DNA from: Pararge aegeria
Lineage: Eukaryota > Arthropoda > Insecta > Lepidoptera > Nymphalidae
Assembly (NCBI RefSeq): GCF_905163445.1
Contig: NC_053187.1
Span: 4,588,001 to 4,652,000 of the forward strand
Reading direction: 5' to 3'
DNA: 64,000 bases
Numbering within the stretch: the stretch's first letter is position 1; every line of letters starts with the position of its first letter. Position numbers and translations under genes: made by a program. Below are positions 55,070 to 64,000 of the stretch, piece after piece. The notes beneath the pieces are model-generated. The model was not told where the DNA came from. It ran no database searches and was given only the letters and a program-made list of their open reading frames with translations.

Positions 55070-55350
55070 TACTCCAAGTGTGTAGGTACTGATGATAATT
55101 AGCACGTGTAAATGACGTTGATTGATTTGCCATTTCCCTTTTCACAAATCTGACAACACCTCCTCAAGGTCGGAAACTAAAATATAAATGACCTCTTGAA
55201 AGACAATCCAGAAGTGTTTGTTTTAAAGTTAAACAAACCAACGTGGGTTTGTTGGATTAGTGGCACGTTTGACTACAGAATTCGAAGTACTAGTTTTGAT
55301 CACCGGAGCTGTTCTAAAAGTGAGGTGTTATGTCTTTTCCTTATCATCAC
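55070..55350. other. No gene seen
   Basis: Nothing recognised. Confidence 0.4.
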
Positions 55351-55354
55351 ATCA

Positions 55355-55475
55355 AGCCATTACCGGACCAATACAGTGCACGGGTCTGCTCTCAGAATGT
55401 GAAAGGCCGTAGTCTACCACGCTGGTCAAATGCGGATTGGTAGACTTCACACACCGTTGAGATTATGGAGAACTT
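55355..55475 (-). mobile_element. SINE fragment, GTTCGAATCC family
   Basis: AAGCCATTACCGGACCAATA, GGCCGTAGTCTACCACGCTG, GTTGAGATTATGGAGAACTT. Confidence 0.65.
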
Positions 55476-55764
55476 TTTATAATAATAATAATAATAAATA
55501 ATAAAGTTTTTTTTATTTGAGGTATATAAACCCATATATCAGCTTTTATATACAAAGAAATCTATAATTAAATGTATACATTAAAACTTACATCTAACTG
55601 AAATAGTTAATAAACTTATTTCAGATGTCATAGGTTCTTATTTTATTTTTTGTTCCAGTCTCGATGAACAGACAGCCAATAGTCTGAAATAGAACTCGGC
55701 ATACCCTCACAGACGACCCTAAGTACTCTATTTTTATACATTTAAAATGCATACAAAAAAATTC

Positions 55765-56250
55765 GGAACCGACAGGATTTGAAACTGCGACCCTCGGGCA
55801 ATCGCGGCCTGAGCGCTTTCACCAAGAAATTAGTATATGCCTTTCACATCAGTCTTATAGCGACTGTAGCGTCATCTAGTAGGAAACGTTGCAGTTTCGA
55901 TCTACTTTTTTAAAGGTCCATATTACAATGAGACACGTTCGAAACAAGAGATGACACATTTTTATATTTTTATATTTTTAATTTTAGTGTTTTTACTTGA
56001 AGGAATTGTCAATTTTTATAAATTTAAAATGCATATAAATTTTTTCGGAACCGACAGAATTTGAACCTGCGACGACTCTCGGGCAAACGCGGCCTGAGCG
56101 CTTTTACCAATTAAGCTACGGCTCTCCTACCGTCGATGCCGAAATTAGTATATGCCTTTCACATCAGTCTTATAGCGACTGTAGCGTCATCTAGTAGGAA
56201 ACGTTGCAGTTTCGTTCTACTTTTTCAAAGGTCCATATTACAATGAGACA
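55765..56250 (-). repeat. Tandem pair of tRNA-like SINE copies
   Basis: Unit 1 about 55765-55945, unit 2 about 56045-56250. Both carry GGAACCGACAG, GGCCTGAGCGCTTT and TATGCCTTTCACATCAGTCT, then AGCGACTGTAGCGTCATCTA. On the minus strand, unit 2 reads GAGAGCCGTAGCTTAATTGG and GCAGGTTCAAATTCTGTCGG, an A/B-box pair; unit 1 has lost the 5' tRNA half. Confidence 0.7.
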
Positions 56251-56254
56251 CGTT

Positions 56255-56345
56255 TGAACGTTATGGAGAACTCTCAGGCATGCAGGTTTCCTTACGAACT
56301 TTCCTTCACCGTTAAAGCAAGTGATATTAAATTGCTCAAAAAAAT
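56255..56345 (-). repeat. SINE body fragment, GTTCGAATCC family
   Basis: TATGGAGAACTCTCAGGCATG, then TTTCCTTCACCGTTAAAGCAAG. Confidence 0.55.
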
Positions 56346-56649
56346 AAATGTTTTTTCCTACCAGCACAGAATAAGAACATTGGCGCTGAAACACGTGCCT
56401 CGGAGTGCCCAGTTAAGCCATCGTTCTCGGTTATTATCACTAATTGGGGATTAAAATCATTAGCCCACCATCCCGTAATGAAACAGCATGGATAGTTAAA
56501 GCTGTAATTCCTTTCTCCCATGAGAAAGGAGACCTGTGCGTTGTGGAAGGTTAATAAGCTGAAGATGATGAGTGCTATAATGCATCAGGCATTTTATTTA
56601 CTAGACAAACATAAATTTATAGACTGATAAACACACAACCTCTTGTATG

Positions 56650-57350
56650 TGTGCGCAGTGGGGTAAGAGTAATTTCCGAAATTATTTCAGAATTGTAGTT
56701 AGTGTGGTGACTTATGGCTCTGAAACGTGGTGCCTAACTATGGGTCTCATAAGAAGGCTTAGAGTCACTCAAGCGATGGAAAGAGCGATGCTTGAAGCAT
56801 TTAATCAAGAACATACAGAATCCTCATTCAACAGTTATTGTATGTGACATTGTGTCCAAAAACAGTAAAACGCACCGAGAACGTGCCACTTTACACCCGC
56901 AGAATGTTGCTATCTCACAAACTATTTCTGCTAAATGGTATAAAGTGCGTAACGTAAACGTCCGTTTGTTCGAGAAACACTACTAAAGTAGGGTGGTATT
57001 TGCTTCAATATTAGTCGTATGCACGGTTTCTGTATGTTCTTAATGTTGTGGCTGTGAGTATCTCTACGTGATCACATTACTAATCAGGCAATCTGTAGAA
57101 CAACCCGAGCAACTGACGTGGCCCAACGAGTCGCGAAGCTAAAGTGGCAATGGGCGGGGCTATTACCTTGGAGATCTCATGGAAGTTGGGGTCCAAAGGT
57201 GCTGGAATGACGACCTCGCACCGGTAAACGCAGCGTTGGTAGAACCCCGAAGAGTTTGCGAGTCGCAGGGAACTGAGCCCAAGCAGCACAAGACCGTAGA
57301 ATTAGGAACCCCCTACAAAAGACCCATGTCCAGGTGTGGCCGTCCATTGG
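56650..57350 (+). mobile_element. RTE LINE remnant split by another repeat
   Basis: 56695-56820 reads VVTYGSETWCLTMGLIRRLR and VTQAMERAMLEA. 57070-57165 resumes with the downstream block TDVAQRVAKLKWQWAG. The ~240 bp between (about 56825-57060) is a repeat also found at 1740-2045. Confidence 0.7.
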
Positions 57351-57359
57351 TTGTATTTT

Positions 57360-57880
57360 TTTTTTATTTAATTACCAATTGCATTCATATCTTAATTATT
57401 ACGTTGAGATCTCCTTTCAAGCATATAATAATCCACCAGCGAGACCAGGAGGTCTCGCTCTTCTGTAACAAAATGTGTACATAAATTAAGCAAACTATAT
57501 ATTATTTAGAAATCATTTATTGTAACATATGATGATGATTATGAATGTGAGTGTGTGTGTGACTGTAAGATGATGATTATGAGTGTGAGTGAGTGAGTAG
57601 ATATAAAATGGTAGCTAGGTACCAATTAAAATGTTTACGTCATGTAAATATCTACTAGTGAATAGCATGTAAGCTAGTAAAACTATTCTAAATAGGAAAT
57701 CTTAAATACCATTATGCGACTGGTTTTATACGCGCTCGAGTGAGTGCCAAGTGTCCACATACGAGTAGGTCGGTGGTACCATTCGGAATTAGGAATTATC
57801 ACGAAATAACCACGTGGCGAACGTATTTTTAGATATGGCGAAGATGAAACGTGCTCTTACTATTATCAGATAAGCAGTAG
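57360..57880. other. No gene seen; GATGATGATTATGA repeats
   Basis: 57530-57600 has a duplicated GATGATGATTATGA...GTGAGTG block. Confidence 0.5.
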
Positions 57881-57885
57881 CGTGC

Positions 57886-58600
57886 ATACAGCGCATGCAC
57901 AGGGTATGCAGATGATATAGAATGAAGAAAATCTCCAGTAAGAGTTATAAATACTTAAGGATAAGCTTTTTATAACTCTATAACTTACAATGCCGAAAAT
58001 CTTACTTATAATAGTTTGTAGACCTCAAAACCACGACATGCATTATCTAATCGGGTGTATATTTTAAAAGTAGATAATAGGAAATAATAAATGTATACGA
58101 ATATTATGTTATATAATATTAAATAATCGCCTTATTTCAATTTATTTTCATGACATACCACAGTGATTTTTAACATAATTTAATGATGACAAAACAATTG
58201 GCTGAGCAATTATTTTTAATATTAAAATAGATTTATTAACATGACGATCTTTAATAGTAACTATTTATTCTGACATCTGATGTATATTTCTACTAACACT
58301 AATTAGAAACCTGAAATCGTGTATTTGTTATAGTTATAAGGATCGAACTGTTTGTTATTGCTATTGCTGTTGCCCTGACAGGGCCTCATGACTATGTAAA
58401 GGCATGGATGCAAAATAAGTAAAAAAATAAATAATAAATAAATAAATCTCCAGGTACGAGTTCATAAATACTTAGGGTAGGCTTTTTATAACTCTTACAA
58501 TGCCGATCCTTAAGTTTTTTATATCTCGTACTGGAGATTTTCTTCATTCTATATCCTCTGCATACAGTGTGCATACCCTCTATGCACTCCAATGCGGATA
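57886..58600. repeat. Copies of the CAGTGGCGTGCA-type MITE family
   Basis: 57886-58030 starts CAGTAGCGTGCATACAGC and contains TCTCCAGTAAGAGTTATAAA. 58447-58595 holds an inverted AATCTCCAGGTACGAGTTCA / TCTCGTACTGGAGATTTTC pair and ends CCCTCTATGCACTCCAATG. The same internal block is at 10143-10277. Confidence 0.6.
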
Positions 58601-58604
58601 GGAT

Positions 58605-59540
58605 AAACTGTCGCAAGTTATAAGACAAAAAGAGGCATTCTAGTTAAACGCTACGCTTTAACAATACGGAAGTACGTAATCAAAAATAATTTTGGTGTGA
58701 AAATATTACTTCTCCCTGCTTCACTTTTTGGCATATAATATATATTTTTATAGATGCATCTTTTTATTTATTTGTTTTTTTATTTTTTTTATGGGCGTTC
58801 TGCATCTGAAATAATTTTTTTTTTTAATACGGAAATAAGCCCTAACCTCTATTTTTGAGCACGAAGACCATCGTATTTGGTCAAACCCCTTTTCAAGGTC
58901 AAAATAATGCAAGATGTAGGTCTTTTAAGTCGTTTATCATCATCACATGAACACATTACTGGCATTCTACAGAGCACGGGTCCCAACAATAAGAAGGGGC
59001 ATAGGCCACCAAGCTAGCCCAGTGTGGATTGCTGGACTTCACAATTCTAAGTTGTTAATTCTATATTATTTTACATTCAAAATGTTACCATGTTCATAGA
59101 TTTAATATGTATAGGTTACTAGCGACCATGTTAGTCTATTTTTCCGTCCCCGAAAAAGAACGACATATGTCAGGTGTAGGTTCTGATATTATAGAAAAAA
59201 AAAATGATGTTGCAACAACCATGAACCTCAAATAAAGGACAATTTTTCCTCGTATTAAATACGTTTCGCAAACATAATTTTCATATTCAATCGCTCCTCA
59301 TCCATTATTTTGAATGGATGAATGAATGAATATACTTTTATTGCACACCACAAAATGTACATAACAAAAAAGGTTTAAACAAAACAACGTATACAATTTG
59401 GCGGCCTTGTCGCTTCATAGCGATTTCTTCCAGGCAACCAATGGCAAAGAAAACAAATACAGAAAATAGTTTGGTGGTGCACATCCATATACCCGTAAAA
59501 TAAATATATCATTACTTAAATAAATATATAAAACAATATT
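58605..59540. other. No gene seen; SINE fragment at 58938-59050 (minus)
   Basis: 58938-59050 resembles the GTTCGAATCC-family tail (CATTACTGGCATTCTACAGAG). (AATG)n at about 59313. Confidence 0.45.
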
Positions 59541-59544
59541 TGTA

Positions 59545-59998
59545 ACTATCCCTATCCCTATCCCTACTATTATAAATGTCAATGTAAGTTTGTTTGTTAC
59601 GCTTTCACGCAAAAACTTACTAACCGATCCTCATAAAACTTTGTACACATATTCTTGGAAGTGTTAGAAGTTATATAGGATACTTTTTATCCTGGCATTA
59701 AGCTTGGTTCCTTTGGGAGAGGGGAAGAAAGTGTTTGACGATTTTACACCATAACTCCGACAAATTATAACCGATTTAAATAATTATTTTTGTACTATAG
59801 AGGTTATACTACTTATGCGTTTAATTTTGCCCAAACTGTGGTCGGACAAAGAGGACAGAACTCCTCAGCGGACAGCAGCAAATCCCACATTTAATTCTCA
59901 GCGATACCAAATACTTGAATTTTTTTAGAACTACATATAAATTTAATGCCACATCAAAAACAAAATCAGACGAAGTCGCGGGCAACAGTATAGCTAGT
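59545..59998 (+). mobile_element. Helitron-like dispersed repeat, ~450 bp
   Basis: Begins CTATCCCTATCCCTACTATT, has TTACGCTTTCACGCAAAAAC and ends GACGAAGTCGCGGGCAACAG...CTAGT; inverse partner of 54645-55065. Confidence 0.65.
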
Positions 59999-59999
59999 A

Positions 60000-60735
60000 T
60001 TGTATATTTTGCGATAAGTCACTCCAAAAATATCACCATAATAATTTGCATCTGATCCCAATAATCAGCTGATCATTATCATATAAGGTAATCCGATATT
60101 GCAGTACAATTGATAGATAGCACCGCGCATGCCCGATGCATGTGACAGTTATTACGTTTTATTGACACAGTATCAAGACTTACCGAGTTTATCTAATCTT
60201 GAGAACATCAAAGGTGCACGGTGTGAGGTAATGACAAGACCATTGCTTGGATAGTGACGGATAGTTCGAGGCGATAACTGTGATAGCTGATAGGCAATTA
60301 AGTTTTTTTATCACTTTAATGACTTGAAGTTTGCTTAAATCTCGCCTTATGATATAAAGAGACACATAAGCACTTGGTTATTACGGCGAAGACTTGGTTT
60401 CTTACGAATGATTCGCAATTATTATTCAACGTATAAAGTTTAGTAATAAACGGGGGTGAACTTCTCCTATTCCGTGTTCCCGTGCTTTAGCGGGTGGGCT
60501 CGTTAATCATATCCCCTGTCAAGTGTCAGGTCTGCGGAGGATGGTTCTACTCAGTAATACCTGCACTTCATATACTATTCTTATCATAATATTAATACAT
60601 TTTTTATTGATTCGCTTTCTTTCTTGTCTATCCGGTCCTTTAGAAATATTAGCTTTATTAAGTCGCTTTTTATTTTACCCGGTGCATATTTTGCTATCGA
60701 TATAGTAGTATAACTTCCTGATAAACGAGAGACTT
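60000..60735. other. No gene supported
   Basis: 60000-60300 is mixed-composition intergenic DNA; could hold regulatory sequence for the exon-like ORF at 60761. Confidence 0.35.
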
Positions 60736-60760
60736 AATAATTAAAACAGGATTTAACTGG

Positions 60761-60853
60761 ATGACAAGTGAGCCAGTTTATGCGGAGCTATCACCAGGCG
60801 GTTATATACAAGAAGGTCAATCTCCTCAACCAAACATGGCAGGTCTGCTGTGA
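60761..60853 (+). CDS. Short exon-like ORF (MTSEPVYAELSPGGYIQE...), unidentified
   Basis: An ATG ORF of 30 codons with protein-like, non-repetitive content (MTSEPVYAELSPGGYIQEG, QSPQPNMAG). It stops at 60851-60853 if unspliced; a weak donor GCAG|GTCTGC at 60842 would allow splicing. A possible acceptor AATTAAAACAG lies at 60729. The composition is unlike the AT-rich surround. I do not recognise the protein. Confidence 0.3.
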   Translation: MTSEPVYAELSPGGYIQEGQSPQPNMAGLL

Positions 60854-60890
60854 TTGAGCTCATTGAAGTAGTTTTAAAAACCACTCCACA

Positions 60891-60939
60891 TATATATTAT
60901 ATACCCACAGACATCCCATCTGTGGGTATATAATATATA
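60891..60939. repeat. Perfect 21-bp hairpin
   Basis: 60891-60911 and 60919-60939 are exact complements (TATATTATATACCCACAGA core), 7-nt loop. Confidence 0.92.
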
Positions 60940-60944
60940 AACTC

Positions 60945-62270
60945 CAGAATCTGATAATGGCTCTGCTCTCTCTCTTTTTGCTTGTTTTTACGAGTATGGT
61001 GACCCTAAGTCACCTGGATTGGGATCTCATGGCATAATTCCACTGCATGTTTCTTTGTAGTGTTTATTTTACGGAATTAAAGAATCTACATATACTGTAC
61101 ATGAAGATGTTCAAATACGTATAACGGATACTCACTTGACTTGTCAAGCAAATATTATAAACTTTAGTGTGAAAAATATGGTATATTTTAAAATGAGTAT
61201 TTATTTTATTTATTCATTTTTAATAAACATTTGTAAACGAATACGCTATCGAATTAATAAATTTATCGAATATTAAATCTAACGATAGTCTATATGCTAC
61301 GAGGCATAAGAGAAAATTCACACAAAATTAATTTGTCTAGAAATACTTAGTGAAATCCAGTATTCGCAGTGGCACGACGCGTAAGCTGATCTTCCCTAAG
61401 TATTATATTTGGGATCAATTGAAGTAACAATAAATCACGATTCGATGAGAAAAACGATTTGCTATGACGTCATTAGAATCCATTATCCAACGTTTTCAAG
61501 TACTAAGCAATTAACAGCAATACTTGAATTTCAGGATGATTTTCTAAAGTTTTATAATAAGTATTTAAGTAAACTGAAAAAGACTGCTGAAAGTGCTTTT
61601 AAATTATCTGAAAATTATAATAGCCATTAGAAACTATTTGAAGAGAATTCATTCTTATTATTAATTTATACTAAGATCGGTCTAAAGCCGTGCATAGTTA
61701 ATAAAGGCTACATTTTATAATCTGCGGTAGCGTTTCCCTGGTGTTATAAAAAGTATATTTTTTATCCAGGTATAGGGTACAAGACATATCTGTGCTAAAT
61801 TTCATGGAGATCAGTGCCATGGTTAAGCCCAACCTATGTAGGTAGCAAACAATACAAACAAACAAATATATAAACACTTATGATATTAATTGTATGTCAA
61901 AGCATCACATGGGTCGGGTATTTTAATGAATAATAAACAAATTTAGCTTTTCACGTTGCAGCTTCTTATACTCTCACCTTGTCTCACTCTTAGCTTATAC
62001 TAACACCATTTTCATTATCTTCTATGTACATATACTTTTCATCTTTGCTTACACCAGATGCAGACCGACGCCAGACGCTGAGGTGCCCAGTTATGGGTCT
62101 ATGTAAGTTATATAAAATCAAAGCATATTTTGGTGCGGGGAATAAGCTGAAAGCGTTTAAATAGTTTAAGACCTTGATGCTATTGGTTATGGGGCGGATT
62201 GTATTTGTGTTTTTTATTATTTTACATTGGCAACACATTTAAAATATCAATCAATTACAATTCATTTCAT
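60945..62270. other. No recognised gene; one 73-codon ORF
   Basis: 61409-61633 is open (SIEVTINHDSMRKTICYDVI..., non-ATG apparent start, internal ATG at 61446). No family recognised; low confidence of being a gene or fragment. Confidence 0.3.
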
Positions 62271-62279
62271 CATTATCAT

Positions 62280-62440
62280 CACCACTTTGACGTCCTCAAA
62301 GGTATTATATAAGAGTTCCAAAATCCACGGTCCCAGGCCGCTTGTTTGCAGCGGCTGCCAACGACTTGGTTGATGTCGTCTGTTCACCTCATTCGGGGCC
62401 GACCAACGCATTTTTAACGGTAAGGGGTCGTCAGTCCAGC
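62280..62440 (-). mobile_element. RTE LINE 3'-end fragment
   Basis: GGTCCCAGGCCGCTTGTTTG, CAGCGGCTGCCAACGACTTG, ATTCGGGGCCGACCAACGCA: complement of the RTE C-terminal coding also at 35600-35700. Confidence 0.75.
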
Positions 62441-62611
62441 ATCTTGGTACCCCAACGGTTTATTACTTCGATCGCAAATAAAGTTCCTACAGCGAGCACA
62501 ACCGCTCGGTGTACCTACCTCGAAGTGGAGTTCTTTCTGCCCTTCTTTTACGATTTTTACACTGTCTTCGTACACCTATATTCTAAAATATATTGTCTCA
62601 ATTCTATTGTG

Positions 62612-62752
62612 ATGATCTACAAGTTTATGCTGCTGTTAATGCAATTAGTGTTTCTGGGCCCAGTGATGAGGAAAACAATAACTTGCACGGAATCTAAAGA
62701 TGGAGCTTTTCGCACGCATTTATATTACGCGTCGGATCGCAGTCTACAGTAA
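62612..62752 (+). CDS. Small ORF with signal-peptide-like start, unidentified
   Basis: MIYKFMLLLMQLVFLGPVMR then TITCTESKDGAFRTHLYYAS, 46 codons, stop TAA at 62750. AATAAA follows at about 62757. The hydrophobic start suggests a secreted peptide, but the ORF is short and has no recognised family. Confidence 0.2.
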   Translation: MIYKFMLLLMQLVFLGPVMRKTITCTESKDGAFRTHLYYASDRSLQ

Positions 62753-62759
62753 CCGAAAT

Positions 62760-63720
62760 AAATGTAACAATAAAGCCAAATTCTGTCTTCCTTTCCTGGA
62801 CTACTCCGAGTAATGATATTCTGGCTTTACTAAAGAAACCCTTTGCAAGCTTGAAAGCCTTTAAATGTATGCCTGGTTTTAAGTCTGCCCTAAATTGATC
62901 ATTTCTCAGTCACATATATTATATTTTATTCTTGATGAGTCTCTCTCTCCGATTCATAATATACGTTTTCGCTTCTTCTGACACAGTTCTAGTTCCTTAA
63001 ATCCCGCTCTGATAACTGTCTGGTCTAGCCTTTAGCAAAAGAAATTCTTCGAAAACTCTTAAGACTGAGGAACAATCTGTCTGCTGAAATCCGTAGAGGT
63101 AATTCCGTTCCCAAGCGGCACTTGAGAGACTTTTATTTGTCTTTGAATGAATATTAACGTGTAATGCTTATTTACATGTATGAATTATCTTCGTAGGTAT
63201 TTATGCTTACCAATATTTAAGTCCTTTCATCCGAAGGTTGTAAGATATTGATTGTTGACAATATGGCCGCTTTTGCATGACTAGAATATTTTTTTGTCTG
63301 TCTTTATTTGTTATCTGTATTGTTATAATTTTGCGTGCAATTAAAGTGGTTTTTCTCCTTAATTCATTTTGAATGATAAGCGTATGTAAACACATTTTGA
63401 ATATTGCCCTGAGATACTTTTGTTTGGTTTAGAATAATGGGGCCGCAAATTATATGTTTACCTATAGTGTAGTAAACTTGTTGTGTCGGGTTTTATAGTG
63501 TGATTTTTGTGGTTTGACATGATATGGATATGCTAGTGTTGTTTCTTTTTAAATACAAATATGAGCTGCTACTATTAGGAAACCTCGTATTGGATTTTTT
63601 AAGTTTCCTTGATAAGGCAACCTCGTTTTCTATTCAATTAAAGAGCTGTAGAAATATTTTAAGACTCAATTAATTTTCGTGGTGGTGTGCTTTCAAAGGG
63701 AGATCCCGGGTTTGATTACC
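62760..63720. other. No gene seen
   Basis: AT-rich intergenic without recognised repeats. Confidence 0.4.
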
Positions 63721-63729
63721 TTCATCATC

Positions 63730-64000
63730 GTCAAGGTCAAATATTTCTTTATTTAACTAGACACTAAGACACTTTTGATGATTTAATTACTTACAAAATG
63801 TGTGCATAGTAGTGAGACGATGGTGATATCTCTTCGTTCCAAACTTGGCTAAAAACTTAGCCGGGTATTCTTTTTTGCTATCACCATCTCACACTGTCAT
63901 TATAAACTATTAAGGACTAACCTGGTAATAATTCACGCCCAAGCTTTTTTAAAGTGTCCGTAATCCTTTATTCTTACTATAATAGAACTTTTCTATAAGC
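63730..64000 (-). mobile_element. Dispersed LINE 3'-end-like repeat (cut by window end)
   Basis: CAAATATTTCTTTATTTAAC, TTGCTATCACCATCTCACAC and ACTATAATAGAACTTTTCTA repeat the 2610-2950 element. Confidence 0.55.

Noticed and set aside
56045..56130. tRNA gene candidate on the minus strand
   Set aside because: Extra bases in the arms and a duplicated non-tRNA body at 55780 and 56140 show a SINE.
59550..59572. (TATCCC)n as an interstitial telomere repeat
   Set aside because: Insect telomere units are TTAGG; this run is part of a dispersed repeat end also present inverted at 55055.
1..64000. CRISPR array, bacterial operon, rRNA or viral genes
   Set aside because: No spaced direct-repeat array, no operon-like packing and no rRNA or recognisable viral structural gene was seen.

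Overview
The window looks like nuclear DNA of a butterfly or moth (Lepidoptera; species not determined). Support comes from AT-rich non-coding DNA, many tRNA-derived SINEs, non-LTR retrotransposon 3' ends and small foldback DNA elements, and one intron-rich insect-type gene with GT-AG introns. No bacterial, viral or organellar gene organisation is seen.

The only well-supported host gene is a plus-strand cystinosin homologue (lysosomal H+-driven cystine exporter, CTNS family; seven TM segments, two PQ-loops). Its coding exons are 11614-11704, 12453-12552, 15163-15363, 16075-16315, 17101-17220, 19183-19353 and 21519-21739. Three possible 3' ends follow. They are a proximal terminal exon (24115-24157, 395 aa), a 96-nt in-phase cassette (23268-23363, 427 aa when joined to the proximal exon), and a distal terminal exon (30450-30573, 422 aa). 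The last common exon ends with two bases of an Arg codon, and all three tails complete it as Arg. The cassette and distal tails each carry a YXXPhi-type sorting motif; the proximal tail does not. The first PQ-loop reads LQ instead of PQ. Intron 6 is mostly a decayed tandem array of the 3' part of exon 6 plus its donor site, later hit by retrotransposon fragments on both strands.

Intron 2 holds an almost pristine Tc1/mariner-superfamily transposon on the minus strand (12616-14436). It has 40-bp terminal inverted repeats, a TA target duplication and a two-exon 458-aa transposase with an 82-residue D-to-E spacing, as in the DD82E 'Sailor' group.

From about 30.6 kb onward the window is mainly intergenic and repeat-rich. 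It holds a 5'-truncated non-LTR element with an open 798-aa ORF (38884-41510, minus). It also holds a non-LTR-like element with a C2H2 finger, a YLDD reverse transcriptase and a CCHC/PD-D endonuclease-like tail (48491-51350, minus), broken by one stop and a 13-bp tandem duplication. RTE fragments (one with an inverted 5' piece), MITEs and perfect hairpins complete the picture. Possible gene starts or exons with no recognised remainder are the MASEK exon at 42984, a short exon-like ORF at 60761, and a zinc-finger-like exon on the minus strand near 34.4 kb.
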